52,232 nt of DNA from Cladochytrium replicatum. Lineage: Eukaryota > Chytridiomycota > Chytridiomycetes > Cladochytriales > Cladochytriaceae. A program made the position numbers and the translations under genes. Each line of letters opens with the position of its first letter. The stretch's first letter is position 1. Positions 9,417-21,310 of this stretch are shown here, in pieces. Under the pieces are notes generated by a model. It was given only the letters and a program-made list of their open reading frames with translations, was not told where the DNA came from and ran no database searches. The stretch lies in NCBI GenBank assembly GCA_025526935.1, contig JAHLKD010000156.1, positions 1 through 52,232 on the forward strand, in the 5' to 3' direction.

Positions 9417-12288
9417 TCACTCCTCAAACTCCACAAACGACTTCAGCATCGCCGCAACATCAGGGGGGAACTCAAACAGCGTCAAGTTTTCATAAAACGT
9501 CGTCACGATCTGATAGATCGCCGTCTGCAACACTACATAAAACAACAATCTTGTCAAAAACCCCATTCTAGTTTCCTGCTTCTTGTGATCAAATACCTGA
9601 TATCATCGTATCGCACGGCCACTGCAGTAGCTGATGGTGTCCCCACGCCTCCACGCTCGAGCCCTCGCCGTCTTGCGATACAAGTCCAAGGGGGGGTCGG
9701 TACACACCCTTGGATCCCATAGGGTCTAGCACTGCGTTCGCGTAGAACCGCACCGGAGGGCGGGAGGAGTAGCGTTCCACCTCGACAAGGCATCGGATCA
9801 GAGTCTCGAGAATGAGTGCGACATCGCGGTGCACCAGGCCGTGCGAGTCCATCGTCGCAGAAGTAACCACCAACCCCGCCAGCGCTTCAACAATATTCAG
9901 AAAAATCCTGTGAAATAAAACATGATCAACTTACATCGAACAGCCCAGACTTGGATCTGCAATGATTCAAAGACTGCACTGGTTCGCCTCTGCACAGAAT
10001 CCGCAAACATCCACCGCGTACCGGGCGTCTCGACAAGGAATCGGTTGGCGCGCTTCAAGAGTTCCAAGCTGTCGATGAAGGGCACCTGTTCTGGTTCACC
10101 AGCTCCTTCGTGACCAGTCCCAATCTCGCCCACGTCGGTGTTGCGACGAAGACGGAGAAGGGCGGGAACTGCAGTAGCATTGTCGTCGAAGTTTGAGCCG
10201 GACCCGGCACCACGAGACCTTGAATTGCGAGCGGATGTGCGACCGAGGAAGAGCCAATCCAACAAGGAGGGACGCCGTGGTGCGATGATGGAACGGTTGA
10301 CGGGGGAAGTCTTCTTCTTTTTGATCACAGATTCGGGCTTTTGGTATGCAGGAACACCGGCTTGTGTCAAGCCTATCATTGCAGATATAAACAAAATTCA
10401 TTCCTAGATAACTGCACGGCCTACCACCAGGTCCAACAACAGAATAATCCTTGTCGATTCTGAACCGAAGATCGTCCACGACCTCCAGGCACGCCGATGA
10501 AATTTGATGCCAATAGCTCGGGAGCTGATCTTCGTCATCTGATGGCCGGAACACGTCAGTCAAAATTTCCGGAGTCCCGAGCTGGCACAGCGTATTAAGT
10601 TCAAGGAATGCAAGGGCCTTCGGTGACTGGGGATTAATATGGGAATAAATAACAACTATGGGTTATTTTACCTGATTGTATGGATGGGACGGTGTTTTCA
10701 GTTCGCTTACAAGACCGAACAACTTTGACCTGGTCACACCAAGCGCCTAAAGGAGTATTTGAGAAATAGTGAGTTGTAGGAAACTCGATTAATCCGTACC
10801 TGAGAGTAGATAACCTCGAAGGTGTTGTTCATCGTTTCCCAGCACATCACGAATAGCACCCCGCGCAGAATGCAGTGAACCATCAAACCGAAATCAAACA
10901 TGTAAATTCGAAGGACTGGGTCGTCCGTCAACCTTTAGAATTTTCTCAAGAATTAAGGTGGATTGGGGAAAACTTCCACCCCACGTACCTTGTGATGAGG
11001 GCTGTGAGACTGTGTGCCCAACCAAAAGCGACTCCACCAAAGAAAAGGTATCCGACCCAAGTGAATCCAAACACCCGAGTGGCAAAACGAAGAGATCGGA
11101 GAGCCAAAGTCGGGAGCCTTCCTTTCAGCAAAATCGACCACGATCTCTGCCACTGATTATAAGTAGGCTGAAAGGCATAGAACGGCCGATACGTACCCGC
11201 AAGATGGGAAACACGAGGTTGTCTCTGCCATAATACGTCCTCGACACAGAATACGAAGCACCAAGAATTCCGTTAAATAATATCAGGAACACAACGTTTT
11301 CGTTCAACTGAGGGTCTCCATATCGACTTTGCCAAAACAAGATTAGATGTGATAACCAGACCAACAGGACAAATACACACCCGTCTGGATAGAGAAAAAC
11401 TCGAGCGTCAAAGCGATCTGATTTTGTTTCTAGATCAAATATCCCGGTCGCGACGGCGGAAGCTGTGTACAGAGCTGTGGAAATCCAAAATACGGGGTCG
11501 ATCATTGTTCGCGAGAGTGAGCCGAAAAGATTGGGTTGTATGGGCTGTGAGACTAGCTGGAACATTAGAGGAAAAAATACGAGAATCGGGTTATTTATAT
11601 ACCCTGAAGGAAAGTGTTGCGAACGTAGAGTGAGAGGATGAGAGTGATTGACATGACAGCAGCCGAAATGATGGTGTTGATCGAGAATGGCGCTTTAAGG
11701 AAACCTGGATGGCCAAATCAAACATTGATCTGATTTCGCGTAATCTCACCACTTACCGAGAATGCTCAAAGATTTCCAAGAAAGAGAAAACCACAAAAAG
11801 TAAGCGTAAGTGAATTGAAGGATCGCGTAGGCGCAAGTAGTCAGTCGTTGTGCAGACTCTCTGCTCGCCAGGTCTGCAAAGTCCGCCGATGATCCTGCTA
11901 CGACTGAGCTGAGTTGACGGCGAGGAGCGAGGGTGGGATCGTTTGAGATCTTCGTTGGATAGGCGCGTGCTGTTGGTTTGGTTTGGTACCCATCTTGAGG
12001 AGACCGTACAGCTGGCTGAAACGCGGCGCGCGGAGTGGCGGATTGGATTGGAGCAGGAGAGATCACTGGCTGCTGCTGCTGGAGTTGCTGTTGTTGGGAC
12101 GTGGAACGGAAGGTGAAGGGAGTTTCTTGTTCGGCAGCGGGAGTTCCAGAGAAAGGTCGATTCTGGAAGTTGTCGTGGAGAGAAGAGTTTCGCGACCAGT
12201 GGGGCGACATTGAGGCAGCGACGGAGCGGCGAGCCAACGGAGTCATCAGGAGGGAATTCGGAGAATTTTTGTTGAGATTTTGGGACAT
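9417..12288 (-). CDS. NDC1: NDC1-like transmembrane nucleoporin
   Basis: Multi-exon gene from the ATG at 12288 (MSQNLNKN) to the TGA at 9417 (ending FVEFEE). A Gln/Ser/Pro-rich N-terminus of about 130 residues precedes several membrane segments: AYAILQFTYAYFLW near 11830, IISAAVMSITLILSLYV near 11650, a segment with LNENVVFLILFNGILG near 11290, WVGYLFFGGVAFGW near 11050, and one near 10890. A soluble C-terminal half follows, with the family-like elements ALAFLELN (about 10600) and a closing helix around LILETLIRCLVEVERY (about 9800). NDC1 anchors the nuclear pore complex and, in fungi, the spindle pole body. Divergent from the kinase gene with about 340 bases between starts. Identification rests on overall pattern and short motifs, not a search. 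Confidence 0.7.
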
Positions 12289-12629
12289 TTTGATAGTTAA
12301 GAAGCCACGCAGAACGAGAAAATAAATGAAAAACAAGAATCATTGGAGACAAACTACAGCGAGTAACTGAGCTAATAGAGTTTGATTGCAATTGTAAGTC
12401 GGTCTTCGATATCAAACTATTAAAAAATAGAGTGTGCGCTATGTGACGTAACGCATAACATTACTTGTGTTCGCATGATACAGTCTGGACACTTGTGCCA
12501 TGGCACACGGCTTTCCTAACTGGGTTCTTGCCCACGTACCAACACACACTTTTCTAAAGTATTTTTTGGTACTGGTGTTTGTTTTGACACGGTGACGCGA
12601 CAAGCCCCAGAGCGTGTTACTAACGTTCG

Positions 12630-15307
12630 ATGGCATCGAACTACATCTTGAAGGAGCCGTTGGGCAGAGGTGGATTTGGTGAGGTAGAATTGATATTATA
12701 CCCATTCAAATTAGGAATCTTTAACTTGCTCACACTCTCCATATAGGTGCATCGTGCCATCCGCAGAACTACCGGTGAAAGTGTCGCTATCAAAATGATA
12801 GACTTTGAAGGTGGGCATCATCTAATACCATGCGCAGTGCTATTCTCACTTCTTGATTAAGAGGCAAAAGACGGGATCGAGGATATCCGACAAGAAATCT
12901 CAATCCTCTGCCAATTGAACTCGCCCTACATCACTTACTACGATGAATCCTTTGTGAGCGGAATGACTCTCTGGATTGTCATGGAATACTGTTCCGGTGG
13001 ATCCTGTCACCATTTGGTAACAAAAACCCCCCTCGCTTATTCCCAACACAAAATTCATTGATCCTATGGTTTGCCTTAACAGTTGCAGGCTGGAGCGTTT
13101 CCTGAGGAAGAAGTTTCTGTGGTTATACGCCAGCTTCTGGAAGCCCTCAGGTACATCCACCGACTTGGGAAGATTCATAGAGACATCAAAGCCGAAAACG
13201 TGCTGATGACAGAGGACGGGATCGTCAAGCTCGCAGACTTTGGGGTTTCTGGCCAGGTTTGCCAAATGAGGGGTAGCACATATATCTCGCTAATTACATC
13301 AAACTAGATTACCTCCACTCTAACGAAGAAAAACACGGTGGTGGGGACACCGTATTGGATGGCGCCAGAAGTAATCACTAGTTCCGCATACGACACAAAG
13401 GTACATACACCAACCGAAAATTTGTTTTGTTCTTTTACGCATTCACTCGAAGGCTGACATATGGTCTCTTGGGATCACTGCGATCGAGCTCGCAATGTAA
13501 TGAAATTCTTTTGCATTTGTTTCAGTGGATATCTAATCCGCGGTCTTCCTTTAGGAAGAGGCCGCCATACTCAAACATTCCGGGACCGGGGGCAGTGATG
13601 AAGATCGCTAGGTTGGATCCGCCAGTGGGCGTACTGGACCCCAACCGATTCTCTGAGGATTTTCGCGATTTCGTCCGATGCTGTCTCGTGAAGAATCCCA
13701 CTCAGGTTTTAGTTTTTCCTTGGTGAGAACGTGGACCACGCACTGACCTTCAATATTTTTAAATTTTTTTGGAATCAGCGTCCCAATGCAGCCCAGCTTC
13801 TAACACACCGCTTCATCACAAAGCATGCAGGCATGATAAACGTACGATCGGCTGTGGAGCGACTGAGGGCGTGGAAGCGCACGCAAGCGTTGAGAGGAGA
13901 TGAGAGGTAAAGCAGCATATTGGTCTGAGTGTTGTTTATAAACCAATCAATTTTGGGGGTACTCCATTTCTCAGATCAGAGACTTCTTTCGGCGACCAAC
14001 CTGCTTCCGATGATGAAGACGGCTGGGACTTTGGCTCGATCAGGCAGCGAGTTGGCGAGACGAGAATTCAGAGTCGACTTCCGGATACTTTACAAGTTCG
14101 CACTCGAGAATCACAAATTAGCCTTGACAGCCGGTAATAACCCGATCAACATGGAAGATGATTAAACTTGACATTTGGGCACCTAAGACAACAGAGCCGG
14201 GCGGAAACACCATCACCGCCATTGCGCATACAGCCCCGTGCACCGCGCCCTTGGAACGACGAGCCGCAAGATCCTCCCACTCCGCCGAAGCCGATTCTGC
14301 CTCGCGCACCGCGCGCATGGAATGACGACCACAACATCCACAGCCCGCGAGATCCTCATCCGCCTCCGGAACGAATGGAAGAATCGATGGTGGACAATCA
14401 ACCCCCAGCAATGCGGATCCAAACTCGAGCACCGCGTGCATTGATCGACGAGCCACGAGATCCACCCACACCGCCGAAACAACGGGACTCTGACTTGATT
14501 GTAGACGAGCCATCCCCACCGAGCCGCATCCAGCCTCGTGCACCACGCGCATGGAACGACGATCACAAAATCAAGGTGTCTCCACCGGAACAAGAGGACG
14601 TAGTATTGATGGCGAAAGAGCAATCACAGATGCAGCCTCGTGCACCACGTTCATGGAACGACGACCACAAAATGCGTGAGACGCCGTACAAGCCGAAACA
14701 ACAAGACGCGGTCGTGATCGAAGAAGATAAGTCCGAGATCCAGCCTCGTGAACCGCGTACATGGAACGACGACCACAAAATCCAAGCGTCACGAACAGCT
14801 CCCGTTGCTCCTCCAGAGCAGCAGAAGAAAGTCGAACTGCAACACGGTCGCGAGATGACGCGGCACGACCCACCGGTCGTTCCTCCGAGGCCCACCAACG
14901 TCCCACCAAAATCAATGGGTTTGGAAACATTGCGTCGGAAGGGTGAGAAAACGGTGAACTGGGCTTTGGATCCCCCGACGCTGCCTACCCCAAGCGAGCA
15001 CTCAGCGAATCTTCGCGCGCACGCAGCGTCGCCTGAGGACAGTGCCGGCGGCAAGAGCATAGCGGAAGCAGCAGAACGGTATCCGGCGCTTGAAGACGGG
15101 AAAAAGTCCACACGGGATGCTCAAACGCAGTGCACTTTGACCAGCGTATCTGCTGGATCTGGCGGCTTGTTCGTTGATGGGGAAGATGATACAGAGTGGA
15201 AACCCATTTGTATTTCTCCCTTTGCGTTTTCAAGCTCTTTGTCGGAACAGCTATTTGAACGCTGGAGATCAAAATATGCGGCTGGTCCTTCTGGGGGATC
15301 GAAGTAA
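12630..15307 (+). CDS. Ste20-family (GCK-type) Ser/Thr kinase with repeat-bearing tail
   Basis: ATG at 12630, nine or so short introns, stop at 15307. The kinase domain is complete and N-terminal: glycine loop GRGGFGEV, VAIK lysine, catalytic loop IHRDIKAENVL, DFGVSGQ, activation segment TKKNTVVGTPYWMAPEV, and the DIWSLGITAIELA helix. The order and the N-terminal kinase place it with the MST/Sid1/Kic1 germinal-centre kinases, which act in septation, polarity and Hippo-like signalling. A predicted GTAATAAC donor near 14133 joins the kinase region to a last exon (about 14188-15307) of about 370 residues. That exon carries six copies of an (I/M)QPRAPRxWNDDH-like motif, then a Ser-rich tail. Without that splice the protein would end at the TAA near 14136. 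Confidence 0.85.
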
Positions 15308-15596
15308 GAACGGACGCGGTTGTCATATTGTTTTCTTTTTGTTTTTGCTTTGTTCAAACTGAAAAGTGTATCCAGAATCTGTACTACCCCAGCAATGTTA
15401 ATCAGTCCCACAAAAGTGACAATCGGTCGAAAACACATGGGGGCATCAGCGTGGTTCGAATCCTGCTTTCCTCAACCCCTTTTGCCAGTTCAACTACCCA
15501 TCCTTTTTTAAACACCCGCTTCCACTATTGGTCCCTTCACTGATTCAATCTCAACTGTATCCGGTGAGTTTTCGGTTTAACAGCGCAAATTACTGC

Positions 15597-15775
15597 AGGG
15601 GAGAAGTTGAAACTGGATGCACGAACGCATTGCACACATTGAAAACTCTTTCCGCTGGATCTTGTTGAGGGTGAAGATGATATAAAATCGAAGTCGATGT
15701 GTGTTCTTCTTCTGTTTTTTCAAGCTTTCTGTCAGCTGTCTCTGATGACGTTGGAGATCAAAAATGTGAGAGTTA
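15597..15775 (+). pseudogene. Decayed partial copy of the kinase 3' exon
   Basis: This intergenic stretch aligns base by base, with many changes, to the end of the kinase gene (about 15117-15275). Shared landmarks in order are GATGC-CGCA-TGCAC, TCCGCTGGATCT, GAAGATGATA, TTTTCAAGC and GGAGATCAAAA. It has an in-frame stop and indels and cannot code. The rest of 15308-16185 holds nothing I can recognise. Confidence 0.65.
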
Positions 15776-16185
15776 GGCGGTTGTATCATTCTGCCCGCTA
15801 CTACCATGGCAGTAATACTATCTTCACCATGTTTCACAGATTCATCAATTTTAGTTTGCGTGTCAAACATTGGTGCTGGCAGTTCAACGTCTACATGCGG
15901 GTTCAAGTCCTACCCTCATATTTCCAACGGCTAGCTCCATTGCAATAGCTTTCTTAATCTTCTTTTTTGGGGCTGGAAAGCGGCCTACAGAACATGTCCA
16001 GACAAACCGCCGCTCTAGTTCTCTTTTTATATTGTAATTATAATACTCGGAACAGATTTCTTAGTATCAACCACGGCTTAATGAAAGGACGTTATTCATA
16101 GCGTATAATTATAATTTGGAAGATATATCTGTGGATCCTCATTCCGCAATATCTTGCTAGTGTCTTTGACCTCCTTGCGTGGCGG

Positions 16186-17911
16186 CTAAGTCGGCTGCTT
16201 TCTTGCAACAGCACGATACTGTGAAGTTGCAAAGCGTTGAGGAAGTGTTTGCACCATATTTTCAAGCTCGACATACCGCATTAAAGAATGCTTTGTTCTT
16301 GACGGCTTCTTCCATAGAAACGTTGACGTACTCAACCCTGTTGAAAGCAGCCGGTTCTGTTAAGAACCAGAAATGAAGAGTAGCTGATATAGTTGAGGTA
16401 CCATTTCTCGGTTGTCATGCCGAATGCAGCCGCAAAGAATGGGGCCATACCCAAAAGTGCCTTTTCAGCATCCACTTGCCAGAGGTAGCCAACTTCTCCA
16501 TCCCAGCCGATTGGTGCTGTCCTTCGAATGAAATCAATATTTACAAAGCTGCCATTCTGCTGAAGGTAACGGCCAAGATCCTTCGCTGGTTGCCCAGGAC
16601 GTAAGTTTCACACATTAGTGATTCCACAGTCGGCTTACGCATCGTGAGGTTGATCCCGCGGGATAGGAATGCTTGAATAAATATGTCGTTGTTCTTCTGC
16701 ATGGTTTCATTCTGGTTTTGCGCAATCTGCACAGTGTTGATCTGTTCAAAACAGCATTGAATTTACGCGAGAAAGATTTTGACACGCTCTTACTTCCACA
16801 AGGTCAATATATCCTCCAGGCTTTAGCACGCGAGCCAGCTCTGCGATTACGTGTGGCCATCTTGCCTCTGGAACGGCATACACCAGCATTTGCTGGTGAA
16901 CTGGGGAATCCGATCAGACACAAGGAGGTGAAATGCCTCATAAAAACTCACTGTAGTCAAAAGTATTGTCATCAACTTGGAAGTAAAGTCAGCTCAAGGA
17001 AAGATAAACGTGTTTCGAACGAGCTCACAAGGCAAGCGCTCAAGAACGTTCCCTTCGACAAGGTTGATCCGGCCCTTCCCAGAGATCTCCTGGAATATCT
17101 GTGCAAAGTCAGACGTTTCCATGTCCTACGATTCTGCTCGTCAGTGTTTGTTCTGTCGAGTACCTTTGTACGGCAGTTTTGAACTTACGACTCCGTAGTA
17201 TATCCCATTCGGAAAATCTCGGTTCATTTCTGCGAGCCATATACCACTCCCGCAACTTTTCATTGTCTTGATGTGAGTGACTGAAGAACATAGAGATGCC
17301 AACTTTTTGCCTACCCAACATCTAAAACCTTGAGACCACGCTCCAGAGCCTCGACTGGGATCCCGGATCCGTGATTTGGGCCGTCAAACAGCTGTCTGAG
17401 CAGGTGGTGCTGTAAATTGAGTCTTTGACCTAAAATCAAGAGTGGGTTTGAATGGAGGATCAAAAGTGCTTACGGGGATAATTATACCTTCTTGCGCGTC
17501 AGCCTGATATCCGTGAAAACAACACATTTCGATATACCATTGAGAAAATGACCAACCTAGAGGTTAACAAAACTTTACCGGAATCACATATGGCGAAGCC
17601 TGTTTCCCACCGTTTTCAAAACCTCATGAGTAACCCGACGAGAAGGGTGTTTTCGTTCATACATGGCATACCTTTGAAGAATGATAAGTTCTGTCACTCC
17701 CTTCGCTCGAGTTCACGGATGAGTTCGAGCCCATCACTCCGGTGGGAACTTCCCAATGGGCTGCTGCCTCTTTGTCCAGCTCGATTGGCATGATATTAAC
17801 CCGATGTATCGACTCTCGTCTCTGCAGACTTTGATGATTCATTGACTCCATTTTCGATGAGCAGATAGCGCCCATTCTGCGCTTTGTTTTGGGTGTCAAC
17901 GGGGCTGCCAA
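16186..17911 (-). CDS. Fungal-type SAM-dependent methyltransferase (LaeA/TAM-like)
   Basis: Multi-exon minus-strand gene ending at the TAG at 16186 (QYRAVARKQPT). Blocks typical of the fungal class I methyltransferase family appear in order: RLNLQHHLLRQLFDG (about 17400), GLKVLDVG (SAM motif I, about 17320), a WLAEMNRDFPN block (about 17230), an acidic/Gly region (about 17070), VYAVPEARWPHVIAEL and LKPGGYIDLVE (about 16830), NETMQKNNDIFIQAFLSRGI (about 16690) and WDGEVGYLW (about 16490). The substrate cannot be inferred. The N-terminus is uncertain: the 17657-17911 frame has no ATG at its upstream end, so the true start may be the ATG near 17878 or in another exon. Confidence 0.75.
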
Positions 17912-18074
17912 TATTAATATTTAGCCACCATGCGGTCCATTTTTGCCCAAACGTGGCTGTTAATTGGAAGTATCTTTTGCACGGAGGTGGGAAAATTTTT
18001 TGAGGGTTACTAAAACACGAAATGTTCCAATATATATATCGGTTTATCGAGATGGTTCGAACCCCAGCTGTGGA

Positions 18075-19607
18075 TCACTGACGTGCTCCGGGATATCCTT
18101 GTGGATCACCATAATAACCCTGTGGTGCACCGGGCGGTGGCGCGTGGTACTGCTGCTGAGCTCCTTGTTGAGCGTATCCTTGCAAGGAAGGAGCGTAGTT
18201 GCCTTGAGGCGGAGAATAGTAACCGTGAACTTGTGGAGCGTAATATCCTTGTCCTGCAGGTGCTGTACCATAAGGCTGACCATATCCCTGAGCGTATCCT
18301 TGCGGGGAAGTGTATCCCGCTGCTGAGGGCGGTACGCCATATCCTTGAAGCGGTGGAGTTTGCCCGGGCTGGGGTCCGGTGTAACCTTGTACACCAGGGG
18401 GCGTAGGTGGTGCACCATAATGTTGGGCTGTGTTGTCAACGAATGCATTGGGTTGAGGAGAAATTGCTTTCGCACCGTGTGAGCCCGTGGCATGAGGAAT
18501 GACCCAGCTCATGCTCTCTGTGATCGTCCTCCCGGGCCCAGACTCCTTTCCTGACGAAAAAAACCATCCTTCCGAAGTCCTCCACAGCTGTCCGAGAAGC
18601 AGACCCGTATTGTTCGTGAACGAGTTGATACGAAAAAACGCGACGGTTCCTTTGTACGGTGACGAGACACGGACGTATGCGGAGCGGGTTTGCGACAGAG
18701 GAACGAGGGTGAACGAGTTGATCACGATCACGAAGCGAGAGAACTCGGGGTTTAGCGCGTTCGTGTTGAAGGTGATAACTTCGTCGTCTCCATCTCCGTC
18801 GCCTGGAAAACAATGAATTTTTGAGGAATACCTCTAATTCAAGATTGCTATTTACTAGTTACCTGAGCGATCGTCCCCGCTGTGACGTACAGCTCCGTTC
18901 ATCCCGGTAAGCTTCTTGAACGAAACCGAGTCGATTATTGCACCAGCATCGTTCAGTGCAGCGACGGACGCATCCAAGTCTACTACTTTACCCTTTTTCG
19001 CCATATCCCACCCTGTGAGAAGAATGCATCAGTTTGCATCTGTTGAACAATAATGATCACACTTGTGTGTGTTGCCACACGAAACGTACCAAGTCCTACA
19101 CTGAACGAAGGCGCAACAGGGATGGGGAAGCTGACGCCCTTCATAATCTTGATGAGCGCAGGAAATCAAACAAAAAATCCAACGTACCGGAAGTGCGATG
19201 GGAATTCTCCAGTGGACTTCGATAATTACGTGGAGCTCGCCCTTTGGCTTAAGCGGAAGCCACCGATCAATCACCGCATGCGAGCCGCTCGTAGTCGGGA
19301 ACAGCTGGTCGGCGTTCAACCGCACCTTTCCGATACGAGCATCCCGCGACATAACCTCATAGTCGTACACCAGAAAATTGAGTTTCGACAACCTGTCGTC
19401 GAAGTGTAGGTTGAAAGATTCACCCCATTTGGGATTCAAGTTCTTCTTGACGACCTTGGTGCGATAGAGGTCGTCGTTTCCCGGCAGATGGAGACCTTTC
19501 ACGTCCTTGATTTTGACATAGGGGTCGCTGGTCGTGAAATTCTTGTCCATGGCCAGCAGGTCACGGGCTTCGACAAAGGTGATCTTGATGTCATTCTTGA
19601 TACGCAT
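18075..19607 (-). CDS. C2 domain-TerD domain fusion with Gly/Tyr/Pro/Gln-rich tail
   Basis: ATG at 19607, stop at 18075, four exons: 19607-19188, a short exon near 19138-19090, one near 19013-18863, and about 18803-18075. Exon 1 encodes a C2 domain (TFVEARDLLAMDKN, SDPYVKIK, LNPKWGESFNLHF, VYDYEVMSRDARIG) with the aspartates expected for calcium binding. The short exon joins in phase to GLGWDMAKKGKVVDLDASV, the hallmark start of a TerD domain. VRHSGDDRSGDGDGDDE, a calcium-binding acidic loop, and SRFVIVINSF follow. The last ~120 residues are low-complexity with many QGY/GYY/PPQ units, like the tails of annexin-type and CABP-type proteins. TerD proteins are known from bacterial tellurite and stress systems and from Dictyostelium CABPs. 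A calcium- or membrane-linked stress role is inference. Confidence 0.85.
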
Positions 19608-19839
19608 GATTCGTTCGTTCGTTCGTTGATCGTTGATCGTGAGCAGGACTCTCCTTCAAAAAGCTTTTATGGTGTACACAAATTTTCTAATATCGGATAC
19701 CCTCACAGCCCCCACAAACTTTCTCAACGTTTGGAGATCAGCTGAAACACAACTCAACGAATTGCAGGTCTTCCGCTTGAAATCAGCTCGGAACATGGGT
19801 CAGAAACCCAAACCCTTGCCTTCAAAATTTCCATTCCGT

Positions 19840-20459
19840 TGAGGAGACCGTCCAAAACGTCTCCTCGCCAAGCGCACAACCCTGCACTCATTGGACTATG
19901 CCAGCAAAAACGGAATGGCGGCCTCTTGGATTTTCTACTCCAGAACACTGAACTAGATCCAATCATGTACACCCGCGATGCGATCGACAGAGCAAGCGAG
20001 AACGGGCTCGTTGATGTTATGAGTGATGGAAGTGCAGCGGACTGCGCTTAAAATACTCGATCGCGGCAACCGAGAGCGCCAGTGCGAAAGGGCTCGTACA
20101 CGTCCTGGAATGGTGGAAAAGCAGCGGGCTGCGGTTGGCGCTTCACTACCCGTCCATAATCAAAGGGGCGAGCTGGAATGGGAAGATGGATGTGTTGCAG
20201 TGGTGGAAAGCAGCGGCCTGCTACTAAGTTACAAGCAAGTGGTCTATAGACAGTGCGAGTGCGAGGGGCCATGTTAAGGTGCTATGGTGGACGTCCAGCG
20301 GGCTCAAGTTAGAGTATTCTGAAAGTGCGATGGACAGTGCTAGTGCAGCCGGTCATGTTCATCTTTTGGAGTGGTGGAGAAACAGCGAGCTTGAGTTGAA
20401 ATACAGCTCGTTTGCTGCAGATAGCGGGGCGCGTTTTGGTCATCCTGTCCTGAAGTAGT
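19840..20459 (+). pseudogene. Ankyrin-like 'WWK-SGL' repeat protein, decayed
   Basis: Repeats of about 33 residues are visible: LLDFLLQNTELDPI, then YTRDAIDRASENGLVDV, then units of the form ASAKGLVHVLEWWKSSGLRL, WNGKMDVLQWWKAA, AMDSASAAGHVHLLEWWRNS. A one-base loss near 20022 and a TGG-to-TGA change at the expected first WW (about 20026), plus a later stop and frame breaks, prevent a continuous ORF. This degenerate ankyrin-type repeat forms large families in chytrid genomes (from memory). No clear start codon; upstream sequence 19608-19840 has nothing else recognisable. Confidence 0.65.
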
Positions 20460-21310
20460 GTCATGGTGGATCAAGTTTGGTGAGCCTGAATTGACAATTC
20501 AGTCGTGCATTTGGTTGTATTAGAGATCGGTTGTGAATTCTTTCAAGCGCAGGCTGGGCAAGGACGAAATGAACGGATGTTCTTCGCGATAAGTGATTTG
20601 ATCTGAATTCCAAATTTCGTCAGAGCTAGAACAATTGGTTTTGTTACAACTCTGTTGCGATCAGGGAGAAGACTGGTTTTGCTGGTTTCTTGGTTGCATG
20701 AGAACGCTTGTTGACGAACTCTCTGTAATCTTTCTGAGCGCAAATTCCGACATGCGCATTTGATATGACAGCGGCATTGTCGTCTACTCATCAAAAACCT
20801 TTGCGTTTATGGTGTGGTATTAATAGCTATGAACTTTTTCCCCTCAACAGAAACTTGTCAGGCTCCGAAACTAATTTTCAGATTAAGAAAAACAGCAGTC
20901 TGCGATCTATCAACAGAAAAAAAACATGCGAATAAGAAATATATGTGAACGCACAGGGATAAAAATATATAGGTAAGGACTGGGATAAAAAATATGGGAA
21001 GGACTGGTCTTGCAAAAATCAACTTGGTGCCTCTGAGCTTCCCGATGGAATGCAGCATGGTCGAACCACATCGAGAAAACCAAATCCAATTAAAAGAAGA
21101 GTATGTGAAGCAGCAAATGACAGCAAATACGGAATAAGAAAAAGTCGTCATTGAACGAATCGTGCTCCCCAAACTTCCAAGAACAGAACGACTAACCTGC
21201 GCCGAGAAAAAGTTTGAAGCAAATACGGAATGAAATGTCACCGGAACCAACAGAAGTTCCTTGCGGATCAAAAACATTACAACTCTCCAAATCATCAAAA
21301 AAACTAAAAA
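20460..21310. other. Intergenic, no supported gene
   Basis: A minus-strand hydrophobic open frame (20858-21298, 146 codons) lies just downstream of the membrane-protein stop. It has no recognisable family and may be 3' UTR. Nothing else seen. Confidence 0.5.

Noticed and set aside
20858-21298. Hydrophobic 146-codon ORF
   Set aside because: Lies in the probable 3' UTR of the membrane-protein gene, AT-rich, no recognisable family.
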